NCBI GenBank assembly: GCA_938075435.1
Contig: CALJHL010000093.1
Span: 1-38,536, forward strand
DNA length: 38,536 bases
Reading direction: 5' to 3'
Origin: an uncultured Thalassotalea sp.
GTDB lineage: Bacteria; Pseudomonadota; Gammaproteobacteria; Enterobacterales; Alteromonadaceae
Shown: piece by piece, positions 17,778-26,412 of the stretch
Numbering within the stretch: the first letter of the stretch is position 1
Layout of the letters: every line of letters starts with the position of its first letter
Notes under the pieces: model-generated
Databases searched by the model: none
Seen by the model: the letters and a program-made list of their open reading frames with translations, nothing else
Told to the model about the DNA's origin: nothing
Program-made: the position numbers and the translations under genes

Positions 17778-18434
17778 CTATTGCTTAACCAATTGCGCTG
17801 CATGCAATAATAATTCCGGTGCTAAGCGTACTTTGTAATTGGGATTAACGTATTGAAAGTGCACTAGTCCTTGGCTATCAATCACATAAATAGCGGGTGC
17901 TGGCAGAACTAAACGTGGTTCGCCAGCCGCATTTTTTTGTAAGGGATTTTGTAACTTCATTTTTGCCAAATAGCGACTGGTTACCTCGGCAGAAGAATAA
18001 AACGCTAGGCCAAAGGCTTGGCTTACTTGTGAGTTATAATCAGATAATAATTTATAACTAAGCTTGGCTTTAGTAATGCTTTTTTGTAAATCGCTAACCG
18101 AATCGGTTGAAATACCCACCAACTGAAAGCCAAGAGCTTTTAACTTGTGCTCTATTGCCTGTAATTGGCCCATTTGAACATTACAAAACGGGCACCAACC
18201 ACCTCGATAAAAAAACAAAATCGTTGGTTGGTTATTTAAAAACTTGGTTAAAGGTAATATGTCGCCTTGTATTGTGGTGACGTCAACCGCAGGCAGTTGT
18301 TGACCCACTAATAATGGCGCTACTAAACCGGCACTTTCGGCGATGTGTTTACCTTCTATTTTAGACTGGCTGGCATTGGCTGAAATACTAAAACTGCACA
18401 GCATTAGACTGATGATAATGATTGTTTTTTTCAC
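17778..18434 (-). CDS. Exported peroxiredoxin-like protein (AhpC/TSA redoxin)
   Basis: The 218-residue protein has a signal peptide (IIIISLMLCSFSISANA), so it is periplasmic. The thioredoxin-fold core shows FFYRGGWCPFCNVQM with Cys81 and Cys84. This is the peroxiredoxin-like_2 type, where a CxxC replaces the usual single peroxidatic Cys motif. The role is probably thiol-based peroxide or disulfide reduction. It is divergent from the porin gene and shares its 183-bp upstream region, which contains a probable Fur site, so oxidative and iron stress may be linked. Confidence 0.85.
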   Translation of the reverse strand: MKKTIIIISLMLCSFSISANASQSKIEGKHIAESAGLVAPLLVGQQLPAVDVTTIQGDILPLTKFLNNQPTILFFYRGGWCPFCNVQMGQLQAIEHKLKALGFQLVGISTDSVSDLQKSITKAKLSYKLLSDYNSQVSQAFGLAFYSSAEVTSRYLAKMKLQNPLQKNAAGEPRLVLPAPAIYVIDSQGLVHFQYVNPNYKVRLAPELLLHAAQLVKQ

Positions 18435-18529
18435 GACGTTTTCTCATATTAATTTTGTTATACCTATTAGACCGCGAATTGAACATTTTATTGCGTTAAA
18501 TCAAATTTTTATTAATCAAACCAAAATAC

Positions 18530-18550
18530 AAATGAGAATTGTTTGCATTT
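18530..18550. promoter_or_regulatory. Probable Fur box upstream of the porin gene
   Basis: AATGAGAATTGTTTGCATT is an imperfect palindrome close to the 19-bp Fur consensus, with AATG..AA and TT..CATT symmetric. It lies about 70 bp upstream of the porin start and about 95 bp upstream of the divergent peroxiredoxin-like gene. Repression by iron-loaded Fur is inferred. Confidence 0.6.
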
Positions 18551-18617
18551 AGGGTTGGCGTGCATTAAACTTGTCGGCAATAACAAAACTTAACCATTTA
18601 CATATTCTGGGGATCTT

Positions 18618-19823
18618 ATGAAGCGCACATTAATCGCTACTGCACTATTGGGCTTGTTTGCTAGCCAAACAACGTTTGCTGCTGAAGCGACAACTAACAA
18701 TGAAACAGCTGAATTACGCGAAATTATTAAAAAACAAAATGACGTGTTAAAAGACTTAGAGCGTCGCTTAGACGAAACTGAACAACGTGTTGAAGTAACT
18801 GCTGATGCCGTTGAAAATGCCGAAACAGCCAATAATGGCGTTAGCATTGGTGGTTATGGTGAATTGCATTACAACAACCTAACTGATAATGACAACAACA
18901 CCGATAAAAAAGAAGTAGATTTTCATCGCTTCGTATTGTTCTTTGGTAAAGAGTTTAATTCTACTACCCGTTTCTTCTCGGAATTTGAATTAGAGCATGC
19001 TTTATCTGGTGACGGTAAAGAAGGCGAAGTTGAATTAGAGCAAGCCTATATCGAACATGACATTTCTGATATTGTTACTACACAAATTGGTGTGTTTCTA
19101 GTGCCAGTAGGCTTAATTAATGAAACTCATGAGCCACCAACTTTTTATGGTGTAGAGCGTAACCCAGTAGAAAAAAATATCTTGCCTGCAACATGGTGGG
19201 AAGCTGGGGTAAACTTTAACTTTAAACCAACGGCTGGGGTATCAATTGATACGGCAATGCACTCTGGTTTAGATATTAGTAGCAAAGGTAGTTATAAGCC
19301 TCGTGATGGCCGTCAAAAAGTATCAAAAGCCGCGGCTGAAGATTTCGCTTTCACTGGCCGAGTAAAATATACCGCGATTCCGGGATTAGAATTAGCGGCC
19401 TCGGTACAATTTCAACAAGATATTACCCAAGGCGGCATGTTAGATGATGGTACTGTAGTTGATGAAGCATCGGCTACATTATTAACTGCCCATGCGGTTT
19501 ATCAAATTGAGAAGTTTACGGTGAAAGCACTTTACGCCACTTGGGATATCGATGGTGATGAAGCTGCGGAAATGGGTCGCGATGAGCAAACCGGTTACTA
19601 TATTGAACCAGCGTATCGTTTTAACGATGAAATTGGTGTATTTGCCCGTTACAATGCTTGGGATAATAACGCCGGTAACAGCGATGATAGTGAAGTTGAG
19701 CAAGTTAACCTTGGTATAAACTATTACTTACACGAAGACGTAGTATTGAAGTTTGATTACGAGTCACAAACTGGTGCTAAAGACATTGATGGCTTTAATA
19801 TCGGCCTAGGTTATCAGTTCTAA
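18618..19823 (+). CDS. Outer-membrane porin with N-terminal coiled coil
   Basis: The 401-residue protein has a signal peptide ending TTFAAEA, a short heptad-like helix (about 31-62, ELREIIKKQNDVLKDLE) and then a beta-barrel starting at SIGGYGELHYN and ending in the aromatic C-terminal LGYQF. It resembles the phosphate-selective porin O/P superfamily, as do porins found upstream of FMN-binding and PepSY genes. ATG 18618 follows GGGGATC. A strong terminator follows the gene. The specific solute is not deducible; a Fur box and neighbours suggest iron-limited expression. Confidence 0.85.
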   Translation: MKRTLIATALLGLFASQTTFAAEATTNNETAELREIIKKQNDVLKDLERRLDETEQRVEVTADAVENAETANNGVSIGGYGELHYNNLTDNDNNTDKKEVDFHRFVLFFGKEFNSTTRFFSEFELEHALSGDGKEGEVELEQAYIEHDISDIVTTQIGVFLVPVGLINETHEPPTFYGVERNPVEKNILPATWWEAGVNFNFKPTAGVSIDTAMHSGLDISSKGSYKPRDGRQKVSKAAAEDFAFTGRVKYTAIPGLELAASVQFQQDITQGGMLDDGTVVDEASATLLTAHAVYQIEKFTVKALYATWDIDGDEAAEMGRDEQTGYYIEPAYRFNDEIGVFARYNAWDNNAGNSDDSEVEQVNLGINYYLHEDVVLKFDYESQTGAKDIDGFNIGLGYQF

Positions 19824-19849
19824 TTAGCTGATATAGTCTGTGGTTAAGT

Positions 19850-19892
19850 AAAAAGTGAACTGTTCATTAACCGATGAGCCGTTCACTTTTTT
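19850..19892 (+). terminator. Rho-independent terminator after the porin gene
   Basis: Arms AAAAAGTGAAC and GTTCACTTTTT form an 11-bp stem with a 20-nt loop, followed by T residues. It lies 27 bp after the porin stop codon; the symmetric A and T runs could let it act in both directions. Confidence 0.85.
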
Positions 19893-19912
19893 GCAATTAT
19901 TATTATCATCCG
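19893..19912. promoter_or_regulatory. Possible second Fur box before the FMN-binding gene
   Basis: The minus strand reads GATGATAATAATAATTGC, resembling a GATAAT-repeat Fur site. It follows the porin terminator, so the FMN-binding and PepSY genes may have their own iron-controlled promoter. The AT-rich composition makes chance matches easy. Confidence 0.35.
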
Positions 19913-19927
19913 ATAACAGCATGATGA

Positions 19928-20458
19928 GTGAGAATTAATTTGAGATTATTAGTGCTAATTTGTTGCTTGCTATTTACCAACAAGCTGTTGGCTGAACAAG
20001 TATATCAATCAACTACAAATTTTGTTCGTCATGCTTTTGCTGGCGAGTTACCTCAAGCAAAAACCTTATGGCTAAATAAAGCTCAAAAAACTACAATAGC
20101 GGATATTTTACAACACAAATACCATCGCTTACGTATTCGTTATTGGCTACAAGGCGATGCCAGCGTTTGGGTGTTAGACGAAATTGGCAAAGAATCGCCT
20201 ATTACGGTCGGTTTGCATGTCAAAGCGCAACGGTTGCAGCAAGTCAAAGTATTAGTGTATCGGGAAAGTCGTGGTGATGAAGTGAAAGCCGACTTTTTTA
20301 CTGATCAGTTTATTGATGCGCAACTTAGCAAAGATCTGCAATTAGATACCCATATTGATGGCATAACCGGAGCCACTTTATCGGTACGGGCTTTAACTAA
20401 ACTGGCGCGAATGGCACTTTGGTTAGATCAGCAAGTGGCGGTAACATCAGAACAATAA
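19928..20458 (+). CDS. Exported FMN-binding domain protein (covalently flavinylated)
   Basis: The 176-residue protein has a signal peptide (LLVLICCLLFTNKLLAEQ) and a C-terminal FMN-binding domain with DGITGAT (144-150), the flavinylation motif in which the final Thr receives FMN from ApbE. It therefore carries electrons in the periplasm. The start is uncertain: GTG 19928 gives MRINLRLL, while TTG 19940 gives a slightly tidier signal peptide with GAG upstream. The PepSY membrane protein gene follows by 21 bp. The pair suggests transfer of electrons across the membrane to periplasmic flavin and then to ferric iron. No apbE gene is in the window. Confidence 0.85.
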   Translation: MRINLRLLVLICCLLFTNKLLAEQVYQSTTNFVRHAFAGELPQAKTLWLNKAQKTTIADILQHKYHRLRIRYWLQGDASVWVLDEIGKESPITVGLHVKAQRLQQVKVLVYRESRGDEVKADFFTDQFIDAQLSKDLQLDTHIDGITGATLSVRALTKLARMALWLDQQVAVTSEQ

Positions 20459-20479
20459 ACCCCTTAACATGAGTCAGAA

Positions 20480-21277
20480 TTGAAGGTTATGGTTAAAAAA
20501 GGCAAACGCAAAATTCACGTACGATTAATTAAACATTTACGTGAAACCCATCGACAATTAGGGATCGCCTTGGCGTTTTTTACTATCTTTTTAGCCGTCA
20601 CCGGGATGTTAATTAATCATGGTCATAGTTTAAAATTCGATCACACTAAAGTTGAAGCCAGTTGGCTGCTTGATCATTACAATATTGAAGCTCCGGATAA
20701 CATCCAAAAATTCTTGTTAGGCCAAAATGCCGAGCCTTTATTTGCGGTTGGCGATCAGGTGTGGTTGTCACAACAGTTATTATTTACCAGCGAAACGGCG
20801 ATTAAAAGTGCCGGTCTCTGGCAACAATTTATCGTTATCGCCAGTGCCGGATCCTTGCATATTTACCAAGAGAATGGTGAGTTAGTCGATGTATTAGAAC
20901 AACTTGCTGGCGTACCTAGTGCGATTCAACAACTTGCTATAGTCAATGACGACGTTTATCTACAAAGTCATAATGGCTTATACGTAAGTCGCGATCAACT
21001 TGAGTCATTTCAACCAATAGCGATAGCGCCAGTCGAGCAAATATCGCCATCAGCTTGGCTAAAACCGGTAACCGTTTCTAAGCCTGAGCAGGCTCAATAC
21101 CAACATTATTACCGGTCGCAAATTTTGAACTGGGAACGGGTGCTGCTTGATATTCACAGCGGCCGTTTTTTTTCAGGAATGGGGGTGCTGTTTATGGACT
21201 TAGTGGCAATATTTTTAATTATTCTCAGTTTATCCGGCGTTTATATGTGGGTGCGTCAAGCTCGAGCCCGACATTAA
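20480..21277 (+). CDS. PepSY-associated transmembrane protein, probable transmembrane electron carrier
   Basis: The 265-residue protein has a TM helix near the N-terminus (LGIALAFFTIFLAVTGMLIN, about 32-51), a periplasmic domain of about 170 residues and a second TM helix at the end (LVAIFLIILSLSGVYMWV). HxxH-like His residues near the first helix (HRQLG and NHGHS) and HSGRFF before the second are typical haem-ligand positions in PepSY_TM reductases. The first codon is TTG 20480 or ATG 20489; GAAGG sits too close to the ATG. With the FMN-binding protein it probably forms a ferric or siderophore reductase module, in agreement with the nearby Fur-like sites. Confidence 0.78.
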   Translation: MKVMVKKGKRKIHVRLIKHLRETHRQLGIALAFFTIFLAVTGMLINHGHSLKFDHTKVEASWLLDHYNIEAPDNIQKFLLGQNAEPLFAVGDQVWLSQQLLFTSETAIKSAGLWQQFIVIASAGSLHIYQENGELVDVLEQLAGVPSAIQQLAIVNDDVYLQSHNGLYVSRDQLESFQPIAIAPVEQISPSAWLKPVTVSKPEQAQYQHYYRSQILNWERVLLDIHSGRFFSGMGVLFMDLVAIFLIILSLSGVYMWVRQARARH

Positions 21278-21421
21278 ATTAACCCTAAGCCAGTCAATGG
21301 CTTATTTAGTCTTACCGATATAATCAAAGTTTGTTAATTTGTAAACTATTGCAATAAATACAAAAAACCATATTACTTTTAGAGTAGAATTACCTTAAAG
21401 AAACTTTTTAAGGACTTTGGC

Positions 21422-23176
21422 ATGGGAGCCATATCTTCCAGTATTATTTTCCTGGCTGCTGCGGTTATTGCGGTACCAATTTTTATTCGCTTTAAGTTGG
21501 GGGCTATTCTTGGTTACTTGGTGGCTGGCGTCATTATCGGGCCATCAGTTCTGGCGTTAATTAACGACCCTGATCAAATTTTGCATTTTGCCGAACTCGG
21601 CGTGGTATTTTTATTATTTATTATTGGCTTAGAGTTAGAGCCTGAGAAATTATTGCGGATGCGCAATAATATTTTTCTGATCGGTGGTGGCCAATTGCTA
21701 CTTACCAGTTTGGCAATTTTCGGCTTAATGCTGTTATTAGACTTTGACTGGAAAGTCGCGCTCATAATCGGTTTAGGTTTAGCACTATCTTCAACCGCCT
21801 TCGCCATTGCTTTAATGACCGAAAAGCGGGTATTGAACACCCCTCTTGGTCAAAAAGGCTTTTCTATCTTGCTTATGCAAGATTTAGCCGTTATTCCCAT
21901 TTTATTATTACTCAGTGCCTTAGCCGGCACTGAAAATGTTAATGCCCCAGCTTGGTGGGTTACTTTGCTAGCGGTGCTGGCAGTATTAGTGTCAGGACGA
22001 TTCTTAATAAACCCGCTATTACGCATTACTTCCCACTATGGCAGCTCCGAAGTAATGACGGCTGCGGCGTTATTAATTGTTATCGCCACCGCCGAATTAA
22101 TGCAATTCGCCGGTTTATCGATGGGCTTAGGGGCGTTTTTAGCCGGTATTTTATTGGCCAATTCCAGTTTTAGACATCAATTGGATGTTGAAATCGCGCC
22201 ATTTAAAGGTTTACTGTTAGGTCTGTTTTTTATCGCGGTTGGGATGAAGCTAGATTTAATGTTGTTGATTGAGGAACCGCTGTTGATTATCGGCGCAAGT
22301 ATTTTACTTGTAACGGTAAAGGCTTGTATTATCAGTGTGTTACTTGCATTTAAAAATTCTGAAAATTCCTCACCAATAAAAGTTTCGCTGATGTTGGCGC
22401 AAGGTGGTGAATTTGCCTTCGTTATTTTTTCGCTAGCGGTTAAGGATGGTTTATTTAGCGTTGAACTTAGCAATCAACTTATCTTGATTGTTGGCATGTC
22501 GATGGCATTAACTTCACCATTACTGATTTTACATGATATGTTACAAAAGCGTAAATTAGTCGCACCACAATACGACACTGAATCTGATGTCAAAGAGCCG
22601 CAAGTGGTTATCGCTGGCTTTGGTCGCTTTGGGCAAATTACCGGCCGGATCTTAACGGCTAATCATATTCCCTTTACTGCGTTAGACAATAATGCTGAAC
22701 ATATTGAGTTTGTTAAGAAATTTGGCAATAAAATATTTTTTGGCGACGCCACCAATTTGAAATTATTGAAAGCGGCAGGAGTGTCACACGCAAAAATTAT
22801 GTTTATTGCCGCCGACTCCGATAAACATGGTTTTGATATTGCGAAAACAGTTATGGCACATTACCCTCACATTAAAATAATTGCTCGCGCCAAAAGCCGG
22901 TTAAGTGTGCTTAAATATCGAGACATTGGCATATACAGCAGTGTCCGTGAAATGTTTGATGGTAGCTTATCTGCCGCGAAATTGGTGTTGCAAGAATATG
23001 GTTTTGATGAGGCTCGCGCCGAGCATATGGTCAAAGTCTTCCAGCACCATGATGAAGAGTTATTGGATAAATCTCATGGTGTTGATGAAAAATTTGACCT
23101 GCAAAGGGTGATTAAAATAAGCAATCAGGGCCGAGCAGAGCTAGAGTCCTTGTTTAAGCATGATTTGGAAGATTGA
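21422..23176 (+). CDS. Kef-type cation:proton antiporter with RCK domain (CPA2)
   Basis: The 584-residue inner-membrane protein begins after AAGGA. The first 380 residues form about 12-13 hydrophobic segments with the CPA2 hallmark VVFLLFIIGLELEPEKL and the MQDLAVIP loop. A linker follows, then an RCK_N NAD-binding domain from about 393 (VVIAGFGRFGQITGRIL) to about 510. This layout is that of KefB/KefC potassium efflux systems, which protect against electrophiles and are gated by glutathione adducts. No KefG/KefF ancillary gene is adjacent, so glutathione gating is not certain; a general K+ or Na+/H+ antiporter is possible. Confidence 0.88.
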   Translation: MGAISSSIIFLAAAVIAVPIFIRFKLGAILGYLVAGVIIGPSVLALINDPDQILHFAELGVVFLLFIIGLELEPEKLLRMRNNIFLIGGGQLLLTSLAIFGLMLLLDFDWKVALIIGLGLALSSTAFAIALMTEKRVLNTPLGQKGFSILLMQDLAVIPILLLLSALAGTENVNAPAWWVTLLAVLAVLVSGRFLINPLLRITSHYGSSEVMTAAALLIVIATAELMQFAGLSMGLGAFLAGILLANSSFRHQLDVEIAPFKGLLLGLFFIAVGMKLDLMLLIEEPLLIIGASILLVTVKACIISVLLAFKNSENSSPIKVSLMLAQGGEFAFVIFSLAVKDGLFSVELSNQLILIVGMSMALTSPLLILHDMLQKRKLVAPQYDTESDVKEPQVVIAGFGRFGQITGRILTANHIPFTALDNNAEHIEFVKKFGNKIFFGDATNLKLLKAAGVSHAKIMFIAADSDKHGFDIAKTVMAHYPHIKIIARAKSRLSVLKYRDIGIYSSVREMFDGSLSAAKLVLQEYGFDEARAEHMVKVFQHHDEELLDKSHGVDEKFDLQRVIKISNQGRAELESLFKHDLED

Positions 23177-23187
23177 TCGGCGCCATT

Positions 23188-23649
23188 ATGGAAAAAATAT
23201 TGATCAGTAGCTGTTTGCTCGGTAATAAGGTTCGTTATGATGGCCAGAGTAAAGCTTTACAGCACTTGCAGTTATCGACTTGGCAACAACAAGGTCGACT
23301 GGTTTTAATTTGCCCAGAAATTGCCGGAGGATTAGCGGTGCCTCGCGCCAAAGCGGAACAAAAAGATGGCCAAGTTATTACCGAACAAGGTGAAGATGTT
23401 ACGGCTAATTTTATGGAAGGTGCAGCCATGGCATTAGCATTATGCGAACAATATAATATCCGCTATGCTTTACTAAAAGAATTTAGCCCTTCCTGTGCAG
23501 CCATGCAGATTTATGATGGTAACTTTAACGGGACTAAAATAATCGGCATGGGGACAACTGCAAAGCTGCTAGTTGAGCACGGCATTGAAGTATTTAGTGA
23601 GTTAACGATTGAACAATTAATCAGCAAACTGAAAATTAGTGGGCAATAA
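23188..23649 (+). CDS. DUF523 family protein
   Basis: Starting at ATG 23188 gives 153 residues, the usual length for the family; an in-frame TTG at 23173 would overlap the antiporter stop. All family landmarks are present: SSCLLGNKVRYDG near the N-terminus, CPEIAGGLAVPR with an AE pair, and KEFSPSC. The three conserved Cys suggest metal or sulfur chemistry, but the function of DUF523 is not known. It follows the antiporter by 11 bp and probably shares its transcript. Confidence 0.88.
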   Translation: MEKILISSCLLGNKVRYDGQSKALQHLQLSTWQQQGRLVLICPEIAGGLAVPRAKAEQKDGQVITEQGEDVTANFMEGAAMALALCEQYNIRYALLKEFSPSCAAMQIYDGNFNGTKIIGMGTTAKLLVEHGIEVFSELTIEQLISKLKISGQ

Positions 23650-23690
23650 AATTTTAATGCCAGCAATGGTAAATTTATTTGGAAAATTTG

Positions 23691-25457
23691 ATGTACAAAA
23701 ATATATGCAAAAGTTTGGTACTACTGGTGTTGATTACTTCCTGCGCCCAGCAAGCGGTTGAACAAGTAATAACTGCCGATCAGCAATTATTACAAATTAT
23801 TAATGATGAGAAAGTTTACCAAGACAGTCTTAACCCTTTTATTGCCGCCAATAATCAACTTTATTATGATGCATCGCCACAAGCATTAGCGGCTAATAAT
23901 CTGCAAATGCGTGCCTTGTATCAAGGTTTGCAAAATATTGAAAAACAAAAATTATCGCAAGCCAACCTTATAAATTGGACGATTTTGAGCTATAAACTTA
24001 AAAATAGTCTCGATTCATATGACAATTTTGATCATTATATTCCATTAACGGCGGAGGCTGGTTTTCATGCCTATATTACTTTTATTGCCTCGCGCTCACC
24101 GTTTGAAAATGTCGCCGATTATGAACTGTATTTACAACGTTTAGCCGCCCTTGATGTGTATTTTGAACAGCAAACTTATTGGCTAAACAAAGGCTTAGAA
24201 ACCGGAATAACGCAACCGAAAGTGGTGTTAACTGGTTTTGAAGATAGTATCAGTGCATTTATTGTTGATGATGCTAGCACCAGTGACTTTTACCAGCCAT
24301 TTAAACAAATGCCAAACCATATTAGTGCCGAGCAACAGCTAAGTTTACGCACTAAAGCGCAAGCGGTTATTTTGGAAAAAATTAACCCTATGTATCAACG
24401 CTTTTATGATTTTATGGTAAACACCTATATTCCCAACGCCAGAGAAACCATTGCAGCTAAAGATTTACCTAATGGCAGCGATTTTTATCAAAACCGTATT
24501 GAGCATTACACCACCTTAACAATGACGAGTGAGCAAATACATCAGATTGGCTTAACTGAAGTGGCAAGAATTCGTGGCCAAATGAAAGATATTATCGAGC
24601 AGGTTGGTTTTAAAGGTAGCTTTAGCGAATTTGTCCATTTTTTACGTACCGATCCGCAATTTTACGCGACCTCTGCCGAGCAATTATTAAAAGAAGCGTC
24701 CTTTATCGCTAAAAAAATGGATGCTAAGTTACCATCGTTATTTAAAACCTTACCAAGAACACCTTATGGAGTTATAGAAGTACCTGCCAGTATAGCGCCT
24801 AAATATACTACTGGTCGATACTCAGGCCCAAATCGAGATGATCAACCTGGTAACTATTGGGTTAATACTTATGCGTTAGATCGCCGACCCCTGTATGTTT
24901 TAGAAGCATTAACGTTACATGAGGCTGTGCCCGGTCATCATTTACAAGGCAGCATTGCCAGAGAAATGGAAAATGTCCCTGAGTTTCGTAAGCAAACCTA
25001 TATTTCAGCTTTTGGTGAAGGGTGGGGACTCTACTCTGAGTTCTTAGGAGTTGAAGCGGGCTTTTACCAAGACCCGTATTCTGACTTTGGTCGCCTTACC
25101 TATGAAATGTGGCGTGCGGTGCGATTAGTCGTTGATACAGGCATGCACACTAAAGGCTGGAGCCGTCAACGAGCAATGGATTACTTAGCCAATAATTCGG
25201 CTTTATCCTTACATAATGTCCAAACTGAAATTGACCGTTATATTTCGTGGCCAGCGCAGGCGCTATCTTATAAATTGGGTGAAATCACCATTAAACGCTT
25301 AAGAATTGAAGCTGAGCAAGCCCTTGGTGAGCATTTTGATTTACGAGATTTTCATGATCAAATATTAAAAAATGGTTCAATACCATTGTCTTTACTGGAA
25401 ACGTTTATCCACCAATATATTGAGACCGAGCAGCAAAAATTGACTAGTGATAATTAG
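23691..25457 (+). CDS. DUF885 lipoprotein, probable zinc metallopeptidase
   Basis: ATG 23691 (with GGAAA ahead) gives 588 residues and a lipoprotein signal with lipobox LITSC; the in-frame TTG at 23679 is less likely. The key motif is HEAVPGHHLQ at 410-419, an HExxxxH-type zinc site with Glu411 as the base, followed by the second conserved box FGEGWGLYSE. This combination is diagnostic of DUF885. Members are thought to be membrane-attached peptidases acting on peptides from food or the cell wall; the substrate is unknown. The length matches the family. Confidence 0.88.
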   Translation: MYKNICKSLVLLVLITSCAQQAVEQVITADQQLLQIINDEKVYQDSLNPFIAANNQLYYDASPQALAANNLQMRALYQGLQNIEKQKLSQANLINWTILSYKLKNSLDSYDNFDHYIPLTAEAGFHAYITFIASRSPFENVADYELYLQRLAALDVYFEQQTYWLNKGLETGITQPKVVLTGFEDSISAFIVDDASTSDFYQPFKQMPNHISAEQQLSLRTKAQAVILEKINPMYQRFYDFMVNTYIPNARETIAAKDLPNGSDFYQNRIEHYTTLTMTSEQIHQIGLTEVARIRGQMKDIIEQVGFKGSFSEFVHFLRTDPQFYATSAEQLLKEASFIAKKMDAKLPSLFKTLPRTPYGVIEVPASIAPKYTTGRYSGPNRDDQPGNYWVNTYALDRRPLYVLEALTLHEAVPGHHLQGSIAREMENVPEFRKQTYISAFGEGWGLYSEFLGVEAGFYQDPYSDFGRLTYEMWRAVRLVVDTGMHTKGWSRQRAMDYLANNSALSLHNVQTEIDRYISWPAQALSYKLGEITIKRLRIEAEQALGEHFDLRDFHDQILKNGSIPLSLLETFIHQYIETEQQKLTSDN

Positions 25458-25473
25458 CCTACAATAATTTTAC

Positions 25474-25503
25474 TGCCGCTAAGCAAGGACGCTTTATGCG
25501 GCA
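25474..25503. terminator. Possible bidirectional terminator between DUF885 gene and the pseudogene
   Basis: TGCCGC and GCGGCA arms with an inner AAGC/GCTT pair form a broken 10-bp stem. It sits between two convergent units. The following T-runs are imperfect on both strands. Confidence 0.4.
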
Positions 25504-25506
25504 AGT

Positions 25507-25998
25507 TTAAATCGCTTTGTTGTTGCTAATGACAAGGCTAAAATCCTCAAACTGCTGAGAAATATAGGTCAACAGACTATAAATAAACAGTGCGATACCG
25601 AACATTTCAGCTGTTTCCTCAATAGTGTAATAAACCGCATAAATTAAATTATGGCTGCCAAATAACTCTGCATGCCGACCGCCTAATAATTCCAAGCCGA
25701 TTGCACTGCATACAAAAATAGCCGCAAGGGCAGCCCATAAAACCCAAGGGCTTGCCTGTTTTTTTATGGGTAAATGCGATTAACAGTAATAACAGACTTG
25801 TGGTTGTTAGTAACATCGATGAAAACAGGGTTGGAATGTTTTGTTCGGTATCGAAGTTAAATAGTTATACCAAGCCATATATATAATCATGTTGAAATAA
25901 AACCTTGAGACAATGCCTAATATATTGGCCGCTAACAGCAATAGATAATCGCTATCAGCCGGTTAAACACTGTCTTTGGATATAGCGCCATAGGTCAT
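25507..25998 (-). pseudogene. Decayed multi-pass membrane protein gene downstream of a riboswitch
   Basis: From ATG 25998 (GGAG 5 bp upstream) the frame reads MTYGAISKDSV and hits a stop. The same frame then gives LLLLAANILGIVSRFYFNM and AWYNYL, after which sense continues in another frame (NFDTEQNIPTLFSSMLL ... LLLIAFTHKKTGKP), and then in a third (SPWVLWAALAAIFVCSAIG, LELLGGRHAELFG, EETAEMFGIALFIYSLL). Joined, these pieces give a coherent protein with several TM helices and the conserved pattern ELLGGR...E..G..N..Y...T.EE..EM of an uncharacterised membrane family. At least two frameshifts and one stop make it a pseudogene unless the sequence has errors. The last 62 codons (25507-25695) remain open. 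Confidence 0.75.
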
Positions 25999-26129
25999 CA
26001 AACTCCAATCGTCTATTTATTTTAATGAACTGCGTTGTTATCTCGATTGTTCTAAATTTTAGACATAGTTCATTGATCTGTCCAAGCCAGGGTTAGATAG
26101 AGGGTTAAATGGTAGATTTTATAAGGATG

Positions 26130-26203
26130 AAAAAAGAAGACAAGGCACGCAAAGCAAACTTTTGAGGAGAAAAGCTAATCAAGATAAGCCCCCGCTATAT
26201 CTT
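26130..26203 (-). promoter_or_regulatory. Candidate riboswitch expression platform with anti-aptamer segment
   Basis: On the minus strand GTTTGCTTTGCGTGCC (26159-26144) is complementary to the aptamer strands GCAAAC (26291-26286, six pairs) and ACGCAAAG (26269-26262, eight pairs). A second helix AAGATA/TATCTT overlaps the 3' side of P1. A T-run (26135-26130) follows. Together these can form alternative folds that exclude the ligand-bound aptamer. The mechanism is inferred. Confidence 0.45.
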
Positions 26204-26305
26204 AGTCGGCAGTTCCGCCATCGTTGATATTTCAAACTGCAAAATATCTTTAGACCGGTAACTTTGCGTCCCTGACTTTCGCCAGGTTTGCCTTGGACGA
26301 GCTAA
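26204..26305 (-). ncRNA. Cyclic-di-GMP class I riboswitch (GEMM-I) aptamer
   Basis: The minus strand shows the GEMM-I landmarks in order: GGCAAACC (26292-26285), GAAA tetraloop, GGGACGCAAAG, then CCGGTCTAA, a hairpin GATATTT/AAATATC, and ATGGCGGAACTGCCGA (about 26219-26206). A flanking P1-type helix can form between CTTAG on the 5' side and CTAAG on the 3' side. Class I riboswitches bind the second messenger cyclic di-GMP and often control motility, adhesion or membrane proteins. The only gene downstream on this strand is the broken membrane-protein gene starting at 25998, about 200 bp away. Confidence 0.85.
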
Positions 26306-26412
26306 GTAGCTCTAACTGATGAGTATAACCAAAAATTTGATACTGTAAATTTTTTCTGTAAATTTATTGACCAAATCACTCAAAAACGCGACAAATAGCC
26401 GTTTTTAGCTAT

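Noticed and set aside
26141-26170. A plus-strand look-alike of the GEMM motif (GCACGCAAAGCAAAC)
   Set aside because: The remaining plus-strand landmarks (GAAA loop, CCGGCCTAA, GCGG...CCGA) are missing. The likeness is explained by the segment being complementary to the minus-strand aptamer.
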